Shown piece after piece: positions 16,326-25,364 of a stretch of DNA of 39,295 bases. The stretch comes from Alphaproteobacteria bacterium (GTDB lineage: Bacteria; Pseudomonadota; Alphaproteobacteria; Rhizobiales; Xanthobacteraceae), in contig WQYW01000032.1 in assembly GCA_009781045.1 (NCBI GenBank), forward strand, positions 1 to 39,295, written 5' to 3'. The stretch's first letter is position 1; each line of letters opens with the position of its first letter. Both the position numbers and the translations under genes were made by a program. The notes beneath the pieces were generated by a model. It searched no databases. It saw only the letters and a list, made by a program, of their open reading frames with translations, and was not told where the DNA came from.

Positions 16326-17255
16326 ATGATTAGCCGTAGACTGATTCTGGCTGGCGTTGCAGCCGTGGCATTTGCCACTTCCGCATCGGCAGAGAGCTGG
16401 AAAGAGAAATATCCCGAGGTCACGTTTGCCGTGATCCCGGCGGAGAATGGGTCGGGCGTCACCGAGCGCTACGGACCCTTTGTCAGCTATCTGTCGAAAG
16501 AACTCGGCGTCAAGGTCAATCTGCGCATTGCCAACGACTATGCCGCCGTCATCGAAGGCCAGCGTGCCGGCAACATCCAGATCGGCTATTATGGTCCGGC
16601 GTCGTTCGCGCGCGCCCGCCTCACCGGCGTCAAGACCGATGCCTTCGTGATCGATGTCAACTCGGATGGCTCGACCGGATACTATTCGGTGCTCTATGTG
16701 CGCGCCGACAGCCCCTACCACAAGCTCGAAGACCTCAAGGGCAAAAATCTCGGGCTGGTCGATCCCAACTCGACCTCCGGCAACAACATGCCGCGCTACA
16801 TGATGCACCAGATGGGGATCGATCCCGAGCACTATTTTTCGCGGGTGATCTTTACCGGCAGTCACGAAAATGCCGTGCTGGCGCTGGCGCAGGGCACGGT
16901 CGATGTCGCGGCCAACCTCTGGAATGCCGAGGATGATTCCAACCTGACGCGGATGCTGGCCAAGAACATGCTCAAGAATGGCGACGGCTCGCTGATGAAA
17001 AGGGAGGATTTCCGGATCATCGGGAAGTCCGACCTGATCATCAATACGCTCTACGCCTATCTCAACGAGTTGCCGGAGGACATGAAGGCCGCGATCAAAC
17101 AGGCCTTCCTCGATGCGGCCACGAAGGATCCGGAAGCTTTCAGGAAGCTTTCCGACGGCAAGAATCAGCCCTGGAAGACGATCACCAACGATGACTACAA
17201 CAAGACCATCGAGCTGATCAAATTTGTCGACGACCTGCGCAAAAAGGCGTCCTGA
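16326..17255 (+). CDS. phnD: phosphonate ABC transporter substrate-binding protein
   Basis: 309 residues. A short basic start (MISRRLILAG) leads into a hydrophobic core ending ATSASA, a Sec signal peptide cleaved before ESWKEKYP, so the mature protein is periplasmic. The ligand-pocket region IQIGYYGPASFARARLT and the segment DPNSTSGNNMPRYMM (the Ser-Thr-Ser phosphonate clamp) are diagnostic of PhnD. Start: ATG 16326 has GAGG 6 nt upstream, while ATG 16314 has no ribosome site. It follows phnC by 75 bp. A 10-bp hairpin lies just after its stop, probably allowing a higher protein level than for the permeases. Confidence 0.95.
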   Translation: MISRRLILAGVAAVAFATSASAESWKEKYPEVTFAVIPAENGSGVTERYGPFVSYLSKELGVKVNLRIANDYAAVIEGQRAGNIQIGYYGPASFARARLTGVKTDAFVIDVNSDGSTGYYSVLYVRADSPYHKLEDLKGKNLGLVDPNSTSGNNMPRYMMHQMGIDPEHYFSRVIFTGSHENAVLALAQGTVDVAANLWNAEDDSNLTRMLAKNMLKNGDGSLMKREDFRIIGKSDLIINTLYAYLNELPEDMKAAIKQAFLDAATKDPEAFRKLSDGKNQPWKTITNDDYNKTIELIKFVDDLRKKAS

Positions 17256-17276
17256 TTCAACACTATTTGCGATGAT

Positions 17277-17302
17277 GGGCCGGGTCGGGTGTGACCCGGC
17301 CC
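17277..17302 (+). promoter_or_regulatory. intercistronic hairpin between phnD and phnE
   Basis: Perfect 10-bp GC-rich stem (17277-17286 with 17293-17302) and 6-nt loop, followed by gttcgttt. It lies 21 bp after the phnD stop and 39 bp before phnE. Such hairpins behind binding-protein genes protect the upstream message from 3' exonucleases or cause partial termination, raising PhnD over PhnE. Confidence 0.6.
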
Positions 17303-17341
17303 GTTCGTTTCGTGTGCATTCCTGTTGGCCGGTTTCCCCTG

Positions 17342-18226
17342 ATGACAAGCGCCGTAACCCTTCTTCCGGACGACCAGCTTGCCGAACTCCATGCGCTCTA
17401 CCGCAGGAGTGCCGCGCGGCGCCGTCTTGCTCTTGCAGGCGGGCTGACGCTTTTTACCGCGATGCTTTTGATCGCCGCGGTCGGTGCCGAGGTCAACCTG
17501 ACCACGCTTTACAGGCATTTCGGCAATTTCGTCAGCTATTTCGTTCGCATTCTCCGGCTCGACACCGGTGCCTTTGTGTGGACCGATCCTGGGGAATGGT
17601 TCTGGGGCTGGCGCAAGTGGCTGCTGCTGCTCGGCGAGACGCTTCTGATCAGCTATGTCGGGACCCTGATCGGGACGGCATTTGCCTTTGCCCTGAATTT
17701 CCTGGCCGCGAAGAACACCGCGCCCAGTGCGGGCTTGCGCTTTCTGGTCCGGCGTGTGCTGGAATTCGCCCGCACCGTGCCATCGATTGTCTTTGCCCTG
17801 ATCTTTGTCATTGCCTTCGGTCTCGGGCCGAGGGCGGGGGTGCTGGCGATCGCCATCCATTCCGCTGGAGCGCTTGGCAAGCTGTTCGCGGAGATCGTCG
17901 AGAATGTTGACATGAAACCGGTCGAAGGGATCCGCTCGACCGGAGCGAACTGGATGTCCTGCATGCGCTTTGCGGTGCTGCCGCAAGTGATCGCGGGTTA
18001 TGCGAGCTATGCGCTGCTGCGCTTCGAGATCAATGTCCGCGAGGCCTCGGTAATGGGCTTTGTCGGTGCCGGCGGGATCGGGATGGAACTCGTGGTCGCG
18101 ATCCGCAAGTTCTATTACGCCGATGTCAGCGCCATCCTCGTGACCATCATCGTGACCGTGTTTGCGATTGATATTGCGACCGGCTGGCTGCGGGGGCGCA
18201 TGTTCGGCGGGGAGCACGTGCGATGA
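17342..18226 (+). CDS. phnE: phosphonate ABC transporter permease 1
   Basis: 294 residues with about six hydrophobic segments, inner membrane. The N-terminal TM (RRLALAGGLTLFTAMLLI) is followed by a large periplasmic loop ending near WFWGWRKWLLLL. The ATPase-docking EAA loop is GIRSTGANWMSCMRFAVLP, and the PhnE-specific VREASVMGFVGAGGIGMEL segment follows. Together with the second permease (4-bp ATGA overlap at 18223) it forms the membrane channel of the PhnCDE importer. ATG 17342 gives a normal N-terminus; the upstream in-frame start at 17291 would lie over the hairpin. Confidence 0.93.
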   Translation: MTSAVTLLPDDQLAELHALYRRSAARRRLALAGGLTLFTAMLLIAAVGAEVNLTTLYRHFGNFVSYFVRILRLDTGAFVWTDPGEWFWGWRKWLLLLGETLLISYVGTLIGTAFAFALNFLAAKNTAPSAGLRFLVRRVLEFARTVPSIVFALIFVIAFGLGPRAGVLAIAIHSAGALGKLFAEIVENVDMKPVEGIRSTGANWMSCMRFAVLPQVIAGYASYALLRFEINVREASVMGFVGAGGIGMELVVAIRKFYYADVSAILVTIIVTVFAIDIATGWLRGRMFGGEHVR

Positions 18227-19059
18227 GCGAAATGCGCGGCGAGCCTGGCGTCCGAGGTTCCGCAGCTTTGAGCCGGTGCGGGCCGCCGCGGCTTGCCACT
18301 TCGGTGATGCTGCTGCTGGCGCTCGGCATTTTCGGCACCGGTCTGGTGGAATTCGATTTCTCGCCGGCGCGCATCGGGTCGGGGCTGCGTCAGCTCGGCT
18401 GGATCACGGTGATGATGCTGCCGCCCGATCCCGGCTCGTCGCTGCCGCTCTATCTCAAGGCGCTTGGCGAAACCCTGTCGATTGCGGTCCTTGGCACGAC
18501 ATTGGCGGCGGTGGTGGCGCTGCCGGTGAGCCTCGCAGCGGCGCGCAACATTGTGCCTTCCTTCCTGGTGCGCTTCCCGGTGCGGCGCCTGTTCGACACC
18601 ATAAGGGGCATCGACACCCTGATCTGGGCATTGGTCTGGATCAACGTGGTCGGGCTCGGCCCCTTTGCCGGCGTGCTGGCGATCGCGGTGGCGGATTTCG
18701 GGGCGCTCGGCAAGCTGTTCTCGGAAGCCATCGAGGAAGCCGATCCGAAGCAGGTTGAGGCGGTACGGGCCTCGGGCGGAACGGCGCTGCATGAAATCCG
18801 CTTCGGCCTGTTGCCTCAGGTCATGCCGGTAATCGCGGGGCAGGTGCTCTACTTCATCGAATCCAATACACGCTCGGCGACGATCATCGGCATCGTCGGC
18901 GCCGGCGGTATCGGCCTGCAGCTCGCCGAGCAGATCCGGGTGCTGGAATGGCAGCATGTGTCCTTCCTGATCCTGATGATCCTGATCGCGGTTGCGGTGA
19001 TCGACTGGGTTTCCGGGAAACTGCGTTTCGCCATCATCGGCAGGACGGCGGCGGCCTGA
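18223..19059 (+). CDS. phnE: phosphonate ABC transporter permease 2
   Basis: 278 residues, inner membrane, translationally coupled to the first permease through an ATGA overlap. The EAA loop reads AVRASGGTALHEIRFGLLP, and the conserved NTRSATIIGIVGAGGIGLQL follows. Sequence differs clearly from permease 1, so the importer is a heterodimeric permease, as in rhizobia. The N-terminal ~25 residues before the first TM (TSVMLLLALGIFGTGLV) are poorly conserved in such proteins, so GTG starts further in cannot be excluded. It ends this transport operon; the C-P lyase genes begin 437 bp later behind their own PHO box. Confidence 0.93.
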   Translation: MSEMRGEPGVRGSAALSRCGPPRLATSVMLLLALGIFGTGLVEFDFSPARIGSGLRQLGWITVMMLPPDPGSSLPLYLKALGETLSIAVLGTTLAAVVALPVSLAAARNIVPSFLVRFPVRRLFDTIRGIDTLIWALVWINVVGLGPFAGVLAIAVADFGALGKLFSEAIEEADPKQVEAVRASGGTALHEIRFGLLPQVMPVIAGQVLYFIESNTRSATIIGIVGAGGIGLQLAEQIRVLEWQHVSFLILMILIAVAVIDWVSGKLRFAIIGRTAAA

Positions 19060-19405
19060 TCCGGCATGCCCGGTGACGTTGCTCACGACAGGCGGCCTGG
19101 CTGTTGCAGGCGGCGTCCTTGCGTGCTGGATAGGAAGGGGCGCGCAAGGGGGAACAAGGGTGAATGCGCGCTTTCCCGTGTCAGGGATATCCGCGAGGGG
19201 AGCAAGGCGGGAGCTTCTCGGATTTTCCTGTCGCGGGCAGCGGGCGCGGCGGCGTGAGGAGTACGAATATCTGCTGCAAACGGGTTTGAGTGTGCTTCAT
19301 GACAATCGCACCCGGTGAGGTCCATCTGAATTTTTGCGGGCGTGAGGAGGTTGCGTGCTCACAACGACCGATGGCGGATCTGGAAAGGCCTTGAAAGCCG
19401 CGCCT
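19060..19405. other. about 350 bp between transport and C-P lyase operons
   Basis: No gene seen. In particular no phnF, the GntR-type regulator often found here, and no strong terminator hairpin. Read-through from phnE into phnG cannot be excluded, but a separate PHO box follows at 19406. Confidence 0.45.
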
Positions 19406-19423
19406 CTGTCATCAAACGGTCAT
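19406..19423 (+). promoter_or_regulatory. PHO box for the phnG operon
   Basis: CTGTCAT-CAAA-CGGTCAT: the first repeat is a perfect consensus, the second has one mismatch, and the spacer is 4 bp. TCTATC at 19431-19436 could serve as a -10. The distance to the phnG start is 73 bp. This is the best of the five boxes. Confidence 0.85.
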
Positions 19424-19496
19424 GGGGCGCGTCTATCAGGTCGCTTCGTTTGATTGGAATCCTGCAAGGCCCGTTGTCGGGAGATCACGGAGGATC

Positions 19497-19988
19497 ATGG
19501 TGAGCGGAAATCACAGCGAGAGCCGCGAATTTCGCACGTCGCATGAGACGGAGATTGCGCTGCGGAAGTCGTCGATGTCTGTGCTGTCGCATTGCGCGAG
19601 CAGCGAGATTTCGAGCCGCCTGGAAGAGATCGCGCTGCCGGCTTATGAGGAATTGCGGGAGGCGGAGCGTGGCCTGGTCATGGTGAGCGGGCGCATCGGC
19701 GGCGATGGCGCGGCGTTCAATCTTGGCGAAGCCACCGTGTCGCGTTCGGCGATCCGGCTTGCGACTGGCGAGGTCGGTTTCGGCTACGTGCTTGGCCGCG
19801 ATACCGAGAAGGCGCGATTGATCGCGATCTGTGACGCGCTCGCGCAGGCGGAAGGCTTTGCGCCTGTTCTCGAAGAGAAAGTGGTTCTACCGTTGCTGGC
19901 GGCGCTGAACAGGTACCGTCGGGAGAAGGCGGCACAGGCGGCGGCGACGCGGGTTGATTTCTATACCATGGTCCGCGGGGAGGGCTGA
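19497..19988 (+). CDS. phnG: C-P lyase core complex subunit PhnG
   Basis: 163 residues. Recognised by AERGLVMVSGRIGGDGAAF, FNLGEATVSRSAIRL and GYVLGRDTEKARLIAI. PhnG is a small subunit of the PhnGHIJ core that, with ATP, transfers the phosphonate onto ribose; no enzymatic role is known for PhnG alone. The start is fixed by GGAGG at 19489-19493: ATG 19497 (or GTG 19500) follows closely, and the longer frame from 19422 would start inside the PHO box. First gene of the phnGHIJKLMN operon. Next gene 4 bp away. Confidence 0.92.
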   Translation: MVSGNHSESREFRTSHETEIALRKSSMSVLSHCASSEISSRLEEIALPAYEELREAERGLVMVSGRIGGDGAAFNLGEATVSRSAIRLATGEVGFGYVLGRDTEKARLIAICDALAQAEGFAPVLEEKVVLPLLAALNRYRREKAAQAAATRVDFYTMVRGEG

Positions 19989-19992
19989 AACG

Positions 19993-20589
19993 ATGACGGT
20001 TGCCGAACTTCCGGCCGGGCTGACCGATCGCGTCGTCGGAGCCCAGCAGACTTTCTCCACAGTGATGGAGGCAATGGCGCGCCCCGGAAGCGTGCAGCGG
20101 GTGAGCGCGTCGGTCGGTGTGCCCTGGCGTCTGATGCGCGGTAGTGCTTTGATTGCGCTGACATTGTTTGATCATGACACCCCGGTCTGGCTCGATGAGG
20201 CTTTGTCGGAAAGCGCAGAGGTGGCGTCGTGGCTCAGGTTCCATTGTGGTGCGCCGGTCGTGACCGAGCCGTCGCGATGCAGTTTTGCGCTCGTCAGCGA
20301 TGTGCTGCTGCTTCCCGGCCTTGATCGCTTTTGCCTTGGCACCACGGAATATCCGGACCGCTCGACGACGCTGATCATCCAGGTCGACAGCCTGCTATGT
20401 GGTGTCGACTATCGTTTGCGTGGGCCGGGAATCGAGGGGATGACGACGTTCTGTGCCTCGGTGCGGCTCAAGGGGCTGTTTGAGCGCCTGGCGATGAATG
20501 AGGCTCTGTTTCCGCGGGGTATCGACGTGGTGCTGGTCGAAGACGACCTGGTGGCCGCGATCCCCCGGACCACGCGGTTTGGAGACTGA
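19993..20589 (+). CDS. phnH: C-P lyase core complex subunit PhnH
   Basis: 198 residues. The conserved N-terminus FSTVMEAMARPGSVQRV, the LFDHDTPVWLDEAL segment and the terminal region GIDVVLVEDDLVAAIPRTT identify PhnH, the structural partner of PhnG in the core complex. ATG 19993 lies 4 bp behind phnG and agrees with the family start. The fold is related to PLP-dependent transferases but lacks the cofactor. Length is about normal (E. coli PhnH has 194). Confidence 0.93.
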   Translation: MTVAELPAGLTDRVVGAQQTFSTVMEAMARPGSVQRVSASVGVPWRLMRGSALIALTLFDHDTPVWLDEALSESAEVASWLRFHCGAPVVTEPSRCSFALVSDVLLLPGLDRFCLGTTEYPDRSTTLIIQVDSLLCGVDYRLRGPGIEGMTTFCASVRLKGLFERLAMNEALFPRGIDVVLVEDDLVAAIPRTTRFGD

Positions 20590-20592
20590 ATC

Positions 20593-21711
20593 ATGTATGT
20601 TGCTGTAAAAGGGGGCGAACGCGCGATTGAGAACGCCCATCGCCTGCTGGCGCATGCGCGCCGGGGCGACGAGAAAGTGCCGGAAGTGACGTTGGCGCAA
20701 ATCTCCGGCCAGCTTGCGCTCGCTGTCGACCGCGTCATGGCGGAGGGCTCGCTCTATGACCGGGAACTGGCGGCGCTGGCGATCAAACAGGCCCGCGGCG
20801 ATCTGATCGAGGCCATCTTTCTGATCCGGGCGTTCCGCGCTACGCTGCCACGTTTCGGGGTCAGCGACCCCGTGGATACCGGGCGCATGCTGGTGGCGCG
20901 GCGGATTTCCTCGACCTTCAAGGATATTCCGGGCGGTCAGATCCTGGGGCCGACTTTTGACTACACCCACCGCCTTCTTGACCCTGTGCTTGGGGATGGC
21001 AGGACTGGCGAGGATGGCGATGGGGTGAGGCCGGCGACGGCCGAACCCGTTGATGCGGTGCCGCTGCGGGTCACCGATATTCTGAGCCGCGACGGGCTGA
21101 TCGAAGCCTCGCCGCAAGGAGAAGCGGGGCAGGTCGCGGGCGATCTGACGCGCGATCCCCTGACTTTTCCGGCGGATCGCGATTTGCGATTGCAGAATCT
21201 GGCGCGTGGCGATGAAGGCTTTCTTCTGGCGCTGGGTTATTCGTCGCAGCGCGGCTATGGCCGCAATCATCCCTTTGCCGGCGAGATCCGCTTTGGCGAG
21301 GTCGAGGTCGAGTTTTTCGCTGAAGAGGTCGGCTTTGCCGTGCCGCTGGGCTCGGTCGAACTGACCGAATGCCAGATGGTCAACCAGTTCAAGGGCTCAA
21401 CGAGCCAGGGGCCGTGTTTTACCCGTGGCTATGGGCTTGCCTTCGGCCAGAGCGAGCGCAAGGCGATGTCGATGGCGCTGGTGGACCGGTCGCTCCGTGC
21501 CCGCGAACTCGGTGAGGAAGTGACGGCACCAGCGCAGGATGAAGAATTCGTGCTGTCGCATTCGGACAACGTACAGGCAACCGGCTTCGTCGAGCATCTC
21601 AAGCTGCCGCATTATGTCGACTTCCAGTCGGAACTCGGCCTGTTGCGCCTGTTGCGGAAGGAATTCCTCGAAACAGAGGTCGAACCGACCCTGCAGGAGG
21701 CCGCCGAATGA
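20593..21711 (+). CDS. phnI: C-P lyase core complex subunit PhnI
   Basis: 372 residues. Start MYVAVKGGERAIENAHRL is the family signature. Further conserved regions are FRATLPRFGVSDPVDTGRM, RRISSTFKDIPGGQILGPT and the C-terminal EFVLSHSDNVQATGFVEHL. PhnI is the catalytic nucleosidase of the complex: with ATP (or GTP) it releases the base and forms ribose 1-phosphonate 5-triphosphate. It starts 3 bp after phnH and overlaps phnJ by 4 bp (ATGA), so translation is coupled. Nothing unusual in length. Confidence 0.95.
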   Translation: MYVAVKGGERAIENAHRLLAHARRGDEKVPEVTLAQISGQLALAVDRVMAEGSLYDRELAALAIKQARGDLIEAIFLIRAFRATLPRFGVSDPVDTGRMLVARRISSTFKDIPGGQILGPTFDYTHRLLDPVLGDGRTGEDGDGVRPATAEPVDAVPLRVTDILSRDGLIEASPQGEAGQVAGDLTRDPLTFPADRDLRLQNLARGDEGFLLALGYSSQRGYGRNHPFAGEIRFGEVEVEFFAEEVGFAVPLGSVELTECQMVNQFKGSTSQGPCFTRGYGLAFGQSERKAMSMALVDRSLRARELGEEVTAPAQDEEFVLSHSDNVQATGFVEHLKLPHYVDFQSELGLLRLLRKEFLETEVEPTLQEAAE

Positions 21712-22592
21712 ATATGCCAGCCTATAATTTTGCCTATCTCGACGAGCAGACGAAGCGCATGATTCGGCGTGCCATTCTCAAGGCGATCGCGGTCCCAGGC
21801 TATCAGGTTCCCTTTGCCAGCCGCGAGATGCCGATGCCCTATGGCTGGGGCACCGGCGGCGTCCAGGTGACCGCCGCCATTCTCGGACCCGACGATGTCC
21901 TCAAGGTGATCGACCAGGGTTCGGACGACACCACCAACGCGATCTCGATCCGGAAGTTCTTTGCCAAAACCGCCGGGGTCAGGACCACGACCTCGACTGC
22001 GGAGGCCACCGTGATTCAGACGCGCCACCGCATCCCCGAAACCCCGCTCCATGTCGGGCAGGTCCTGGTCTACCAGGTGCCGATTCCGGAGCCGCTGCGC
22101 TTCCTCGAACCCCGGGAAACCGAAACCCGCCGGATGCATGCACTTGGCGAATACGGGCTGATGCATGTCAAGCTCTACGAAGACATCGCCCATTTTGGGC
22201 ATATTTCGACCGCCTATGCCTATCCGGTGGTGGTGCACGGCCGTTATGTCATGGATCCGTCGCCGACGCCGAAATTCGACAATCCCAGGATGGACAACTG
22301 CGCGGCGCTGCAGCTCTTCGGAGCGGGCCGCGAAAAGCGCATTTATGCAGTGCCTCCCTTTACGTCCGTGGTCTCGCTGGATTTCGAGGACCATCCGTTC
22401 AGCCCCTACCGCTTTGACGCGCCCTGCGCGCTCTGCGGTGCCGAGGACAGTTTTCTCGACGAGATCGTGACCGATGATGAGGGCGGCCGCATGTTCGTGT
22501 GCTCGGATACCGACTATTGCGAGAGCCGCCAGGAGAGAGGCTTCTGCGGCACCGAGAGCGTCGCTCCGCACAAGGGGGCGGCCCATGGCTGA
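21708..22592 (+). CDS. phnJ: C-P lyase PhnJ, radical SAM carbon-phosphorus lyase
   Basis: 294 residues. The four conserved Cys are all present: C240 and C243 (APCALCGAED), C265 and C271 (FVCSDTDYC), corresponding to E. coli C241, C244, C266 and C272. Three bind the [4Fe-4S] cluster and the last forms the thiyl radical. The Gly that carries the protein radical lies in AVPGYQVPFASREMPMPYG (G31, E. coli G32). PhnJ cleaves the C-P bond of ribose 1-alkylphosphonate 5-phosphate to alkane and cyclic ribose phosphate. It overlaps phnI by 4 bp and phnK by 8 bp. All key residues are present, so the enzyme looks active. Confidence 0.96.
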   Translation: MNMPAYNFAYLDEQTKRMIRRAILKAIAVPGYQVPFASREMPMPYGWGTGGVQVTAAILGPDDVLKVIDQGSDDTTNAISIRKFFAKTAGVRTTTSTAEATVIQTRHRIPETPLHVGQVLVYQVPIPEPLRFLEPRETETRRMHALGEYGLMHVKLYEDIAHFGHISTAYAYPVVVHGRYVMDPSPTPKFDNPRMDNCAALQLFGAGREKRIYAVPPFTSVVSLDFEDHPFSPYRFDAPCALCGAEDSFLDEIVTDDEGGRMFVCSDTDYCESRQERGFCGTESVAPHKGAAHG

Positions 22593-23385
22593 GGCAGATG
22601 ACACTGGCATGAACGAGGCGCCGCTGCTGGTGGCTGATGCCATCGGCCGTAATTACGGCCGCCATGTGGGCTGCGCGGACGTGTCCTTTGCCCTCTATCC
22701 CGGGGAAGTCCTGGCCATCGTCGGCGAATCCGGATCGGGCAAGTCGACCTTGCTGCAGCTGCTGTCGGCGCAGCTGGCACCGAGCGCGGGGCGGGTCTGT
22801 TACCGCATGCGCGATGGCGTGACGCGGGATCTGGCTTTGCTTGGAGAAGCCGAGCGCCGTTTCCTGTTCCGCACCGACTGGGGCTATGTCCATCAGGATC
22901 CGGCCCATGGTCTGCGCATGACGGTGTCGGCCGGTGCCAATGTCGGCGAGCGGCTGATGGCGGTGGGCTGGAACAATTACGGCCGCATCCGCCAGGCCGC
23001 CACATCCTGGCTTGAGCGGGTCGAGATCGACACGGTGCGGATCGACGATGAGCCCCGGAACTATTCGGGGGGCATGCGCCAGCGCCTCCAGATCGCACGC
23101 AACCTGGTCACTGAGCCGCGCCTGGTATTCATGGACGAGCCGACCGGGGGGCTCGATGTCTCGGTGCAGGCACGTCTTTTGGATCTGCTCAGGAGCCTGG
23201 TGGCGGAACTCGGCCTTGCCGTGATCGTGGTCACCCATGATCTCGCGGTGGCCCGGCTGTTATCGCACCGGGTGATGGTGATGAAATCCGGTCGCGTCAT
23301 CGAAACCGGTCTGACCGACCAGGTGCTGGATGATCCGCGCGAGCCCTATACCCAGCTCCTCGTTTCCTCGATCCTCCCACCTTAA
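22585..23385 (+). CDS. phnK: C-P lyase ABC-type ATPase PhnK
   Basis: 266 residues. Walker A GESGSGKST (47-55), signature YSGGMRQR, Walker B LVFMDEPTGGLDVSV, and H-loop VVTHD. PhnK resembles oligopeptide-importer ATPases but binds to the PhnJ surface of the core complex and is not a transporter subunit. ATG 22585 overlaps the end of phnJ by 8 bp; a longer frame upstream lies within phnJ and is not used. The ending MDDPREPYTQLL-type tail (VLDDPREPYTQLLVSSIL) is normal for this family. Confidence 0.94.
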   Translation: MAEADDTGMNEAPLLVADAIGRNYGRHVGCADVSFALYPGEVLAIVGESGSGKSTLLQLLSAQLAPSAGRVCYRMRDGVTRDLALLGEAERRFLFRTDWGYVHQDPAHGLRMTVSAGANVGERLMAVGWNNYGRIRQAATSWLERVEIDTVRIDDEPRNYSGGMRQRLQIARNLVTEPRLVFMDEPTGGLDVSVQARLLDLLRSLVAELGLAVIVVTHDLAVARLLSHRVMVMKSGRVIETGLTDQVLDDPREPYTQLLVSSILPP

Positions 23386-23396
23386 AGAGCATCCCG

Positions 23397-24095
23397 ATGC
23401 GACCGATGATCGTGATCAAGAATGCCGAGAAGACCTTCACCATGCATCTGCAGGGTGGGGTGCGACTGCCGGTGGTGCGCAATGTATCCTTTGAGGTCCG
23501 GGGGAGCGAATGTGTGGTGCTCTCGGGCCCTTCGGGAGCGGGAAAATCCTCGGTCATGAAAATGATCTTCGGCAATTACCGCTGTGATGCCGGCAGCATC
23601 GCAATCCGCCATGATGGCGAACTGATGGATATCGCAAGAGCGGAGCCGCGCCGGATCTTGAGCGTGCGCCGCGCCACGATCGGCTATGTCAGCCAGTTCC
23701 TGCGCGCGGTACCGCGGGTTGCGGCGATCGACGTGGTTGCCGAGCCCCTGGTAGTGAATGGGGTTGCCCGTCCGGCGGCGCGCGAGCAGGCCGCGGTGCT
23801 GCTGCGGCGCCTGAATATTCCGGAACGCCTGTGGTCGCTGCCGCCATCGACCTTCTCGGGCGGTGAGCAGCAGCGCGTCAATATCGCCCGCGGCTTCATC
23901 TCTGATCATCCGATCCTGCTGCTCGATGAGCCGACCGCCTCGCTCGACGCCGCCAACCGCGAAGTTGTCGTCGATCTGGTGAATGCCAAGAAGCGGGCGG
24001 GGGTTGCCATCGTTGCCATCGTTCATGACGACGAAGTCCGCCGTGCCATTGCCGACCGCCAGGTCGATGTCACAGGCTTTGCCGCTGTGGCATAA
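23397..24095 (+). CDS. phnL: C-P lyase ABC-type ATPase PhnL
   Basis: 232 residues. Walker A GPSGAGKSS (44-52), signature FSGGEQQRVNIARGF, Walker B ILLLDEPTASLD, and the family-specific start VIKNAEKTFTMHLQGGVRLPV, which places it in PhnL rather than LolD. It associates with PhnK on the core complex and has no membrane partner here. Starts 11 bp after phnK; ends 15 bp before phnM. Length is normal. Confidence 0.94.
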   Translation: MRPMIVIKNAEKTFTMHLQGGVRLPVVRNVSFEVRGSECVVLSGPSGAGKSSVMKMIFGNYRCDAGSIAIRHDGELMDIARAEPRRILSVRRATIGYVSQFLRAVPRVAAIDVVAEPLVVNGVARPAAREQAAVLLRRLNIPERLWSLPPSTFSGGEQQRVNIARGFISDHPILLLDEPTASLDAANREVVVDLVNAKKRAGVAIVAIVHDDEVRRAIADRQVDVTGFAAVA

Positions 24096-24110
24096 GAAAG
24101 AATTGAGAGC

Positions 24111-25262
24111 ATGACAAATTCAGATGTGGTTCTGGGCAATGCCAGGATCGTGCTGGCCGATCGGGTGATCGAGCGGGGCTGGGTTGCACTTGCCGGTGCG
24201 CATATTGCCGAAGTCGGCGAGGGAGCGGTGCCGGGCGTGCATCAGGATGTGCATGGCGATCTGATCATGCCGGGCCTGATCGAGCTGCACACCGATCATC
24301 TTGAAGCGCATTATGTGCCGCGGCCGAAAGTGTTCTGGAATCCGGTTGCGGCCGTGATCTCCTATGACGGGCAGCTTGCCACCTCGGGCATCACCACGGT
24401 TCTGGATTCGCTCCGGGTGTGGCGGGAGGACGGTGCCGAAGAGGTCGACGGCCGTGCCGATGTGCTGGCGGGTGCCATCGCGGAGGCGCGCGAGGAAAAT
24501 CTGCTGCGCGCCGATCATTTCCTGCATCTGCGCTGTGAAATTCCGATGCCGGGCGTGGTCGAAGAGGCGATGGAACTGATCGGGCGTTCCGACGTGCGGC
24601 TGATCTCGCTGATGGACCATACGCCCGGGCAGCGCCAGTTTCGCGACGAGAGCAAGATGCGCGACTATTATCGCGGCAAAGGGGGCGGCAGGAGCGATGC
24701 CGAACTCACTGCGCTGTTCGAGCGGCGCTGTGCCTACCAGAAGGCCTATGCGGCGGACAATACGCGCGCCATCGTGGCGCTCGCGCATCAACACGGGGTC
24801 CCGCTCGCCAGCCATGACGACACCACGGCAGAAAACGTCGCCGACGCCGTCAGGGATGGGGTGGCAGTGGCGGAATTCCCAACCACCATGGAGGCCGCCC
24901 GCGCCCTGCATGAGGCCGGCGTCGACATTCTGATGGGGGCGCCGAACGTGGTGCGGGGTGGCTCGCATTCCGGCAATATCGCCGCCGCCGACCTGGCGCG
25001 CGAAGGCATCCTGGACATCCTGTCATCCGATTATATCCCCTCCAGCCTGCTGCTGGCGGCGCTGCAGCTGCCGCGCCATGTGTCGGGCATCGATCTGGCG
25101 GCTGCGGTCCGCACCGTGACCAAAACGCCGGCGGAGGCCGTCGGTCTCACCGACCGCGGTGAAATCGCGCCCGGCAAGCGCGCCGATGTTATCCGCGTCC
25201 ACATGGCGGGCGAACTCCCGGTGGTGCGCAGTGTGTGGAGCGCAGGTCATCGGGTGGCCTGA
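24111..25262 (+). CDS. phnM: alpha-D-ribose 1-methylphosphonate 5-triphosphate diphosphatase PhnM
   Basis: 383 residues, amidohydrolase fold. Metal-binding regions: PGLIELHTDHLEAHYVPRP (first His pair), LMDHTPGQRQFRD, LASHDDTT and LSSDYIPSSLLLAALQL. The enzyme releases pyrophosphate from the triphosphate made by PhnGHI, giving the substrate of PhnJ. It is in the standard position behind phnL (15 bp) and is the canonical copy; the divergent paralogue at 13955 is the second one in this window. Start ATG 24111 follows a GAAAGAATTGAGAG region with a weak ribosome site. Confidence 0.93.
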   Translation: MTNSDVVLGNARIVLADRVIERGWVALAGAHIAEVGEGAVPGVHQDVHGDLIMPGLIELHTDHLEAHYVPRPKVFWNPVAAVISYDGQLATSGITTVLDSLRVWREDGAEEVDGRADVLAGAIAEAREENLLRADHFLHLRCEIPMPGVVEEAMELIGRSDVRLISLMDHTPGQRQFRDESKMRDYYRGKGGGRSDAELTALFERRCAYQKAYAADNTRAIVALAHQHGVPLASHDDTTAENVADAVRDGVAVAEFPTTMEAARALHEAGVDILMGAPNVVRGGSHSGNIAAADLAREGILDILSSDYIPSSLLLAALQLPRHVSGIDLAAAVRTVTKTPAEAVGLTDRGEIAPGKRADVIRVHMAGELPVVRSVWSAGHRVA

Positions 25263-25364
25263 TGGCACTGCCGGTTGCGGCTTCGATACGCCGCCCGTGC
25301 TCCAGATGCGGGCAGAAGTGACGATGCCTGCCTCGGGGAGAATACCGAAAGCCGGGGTGCGCGC

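Noticed and set aside
16308..19086. Three long minus-strand frames opposite phnD and the two phnE genes
   Set aside because: Shadows created by the strong codon bias of the phn genes; repeated His/Arg/Asp stretches and no starts with ribosome sites.
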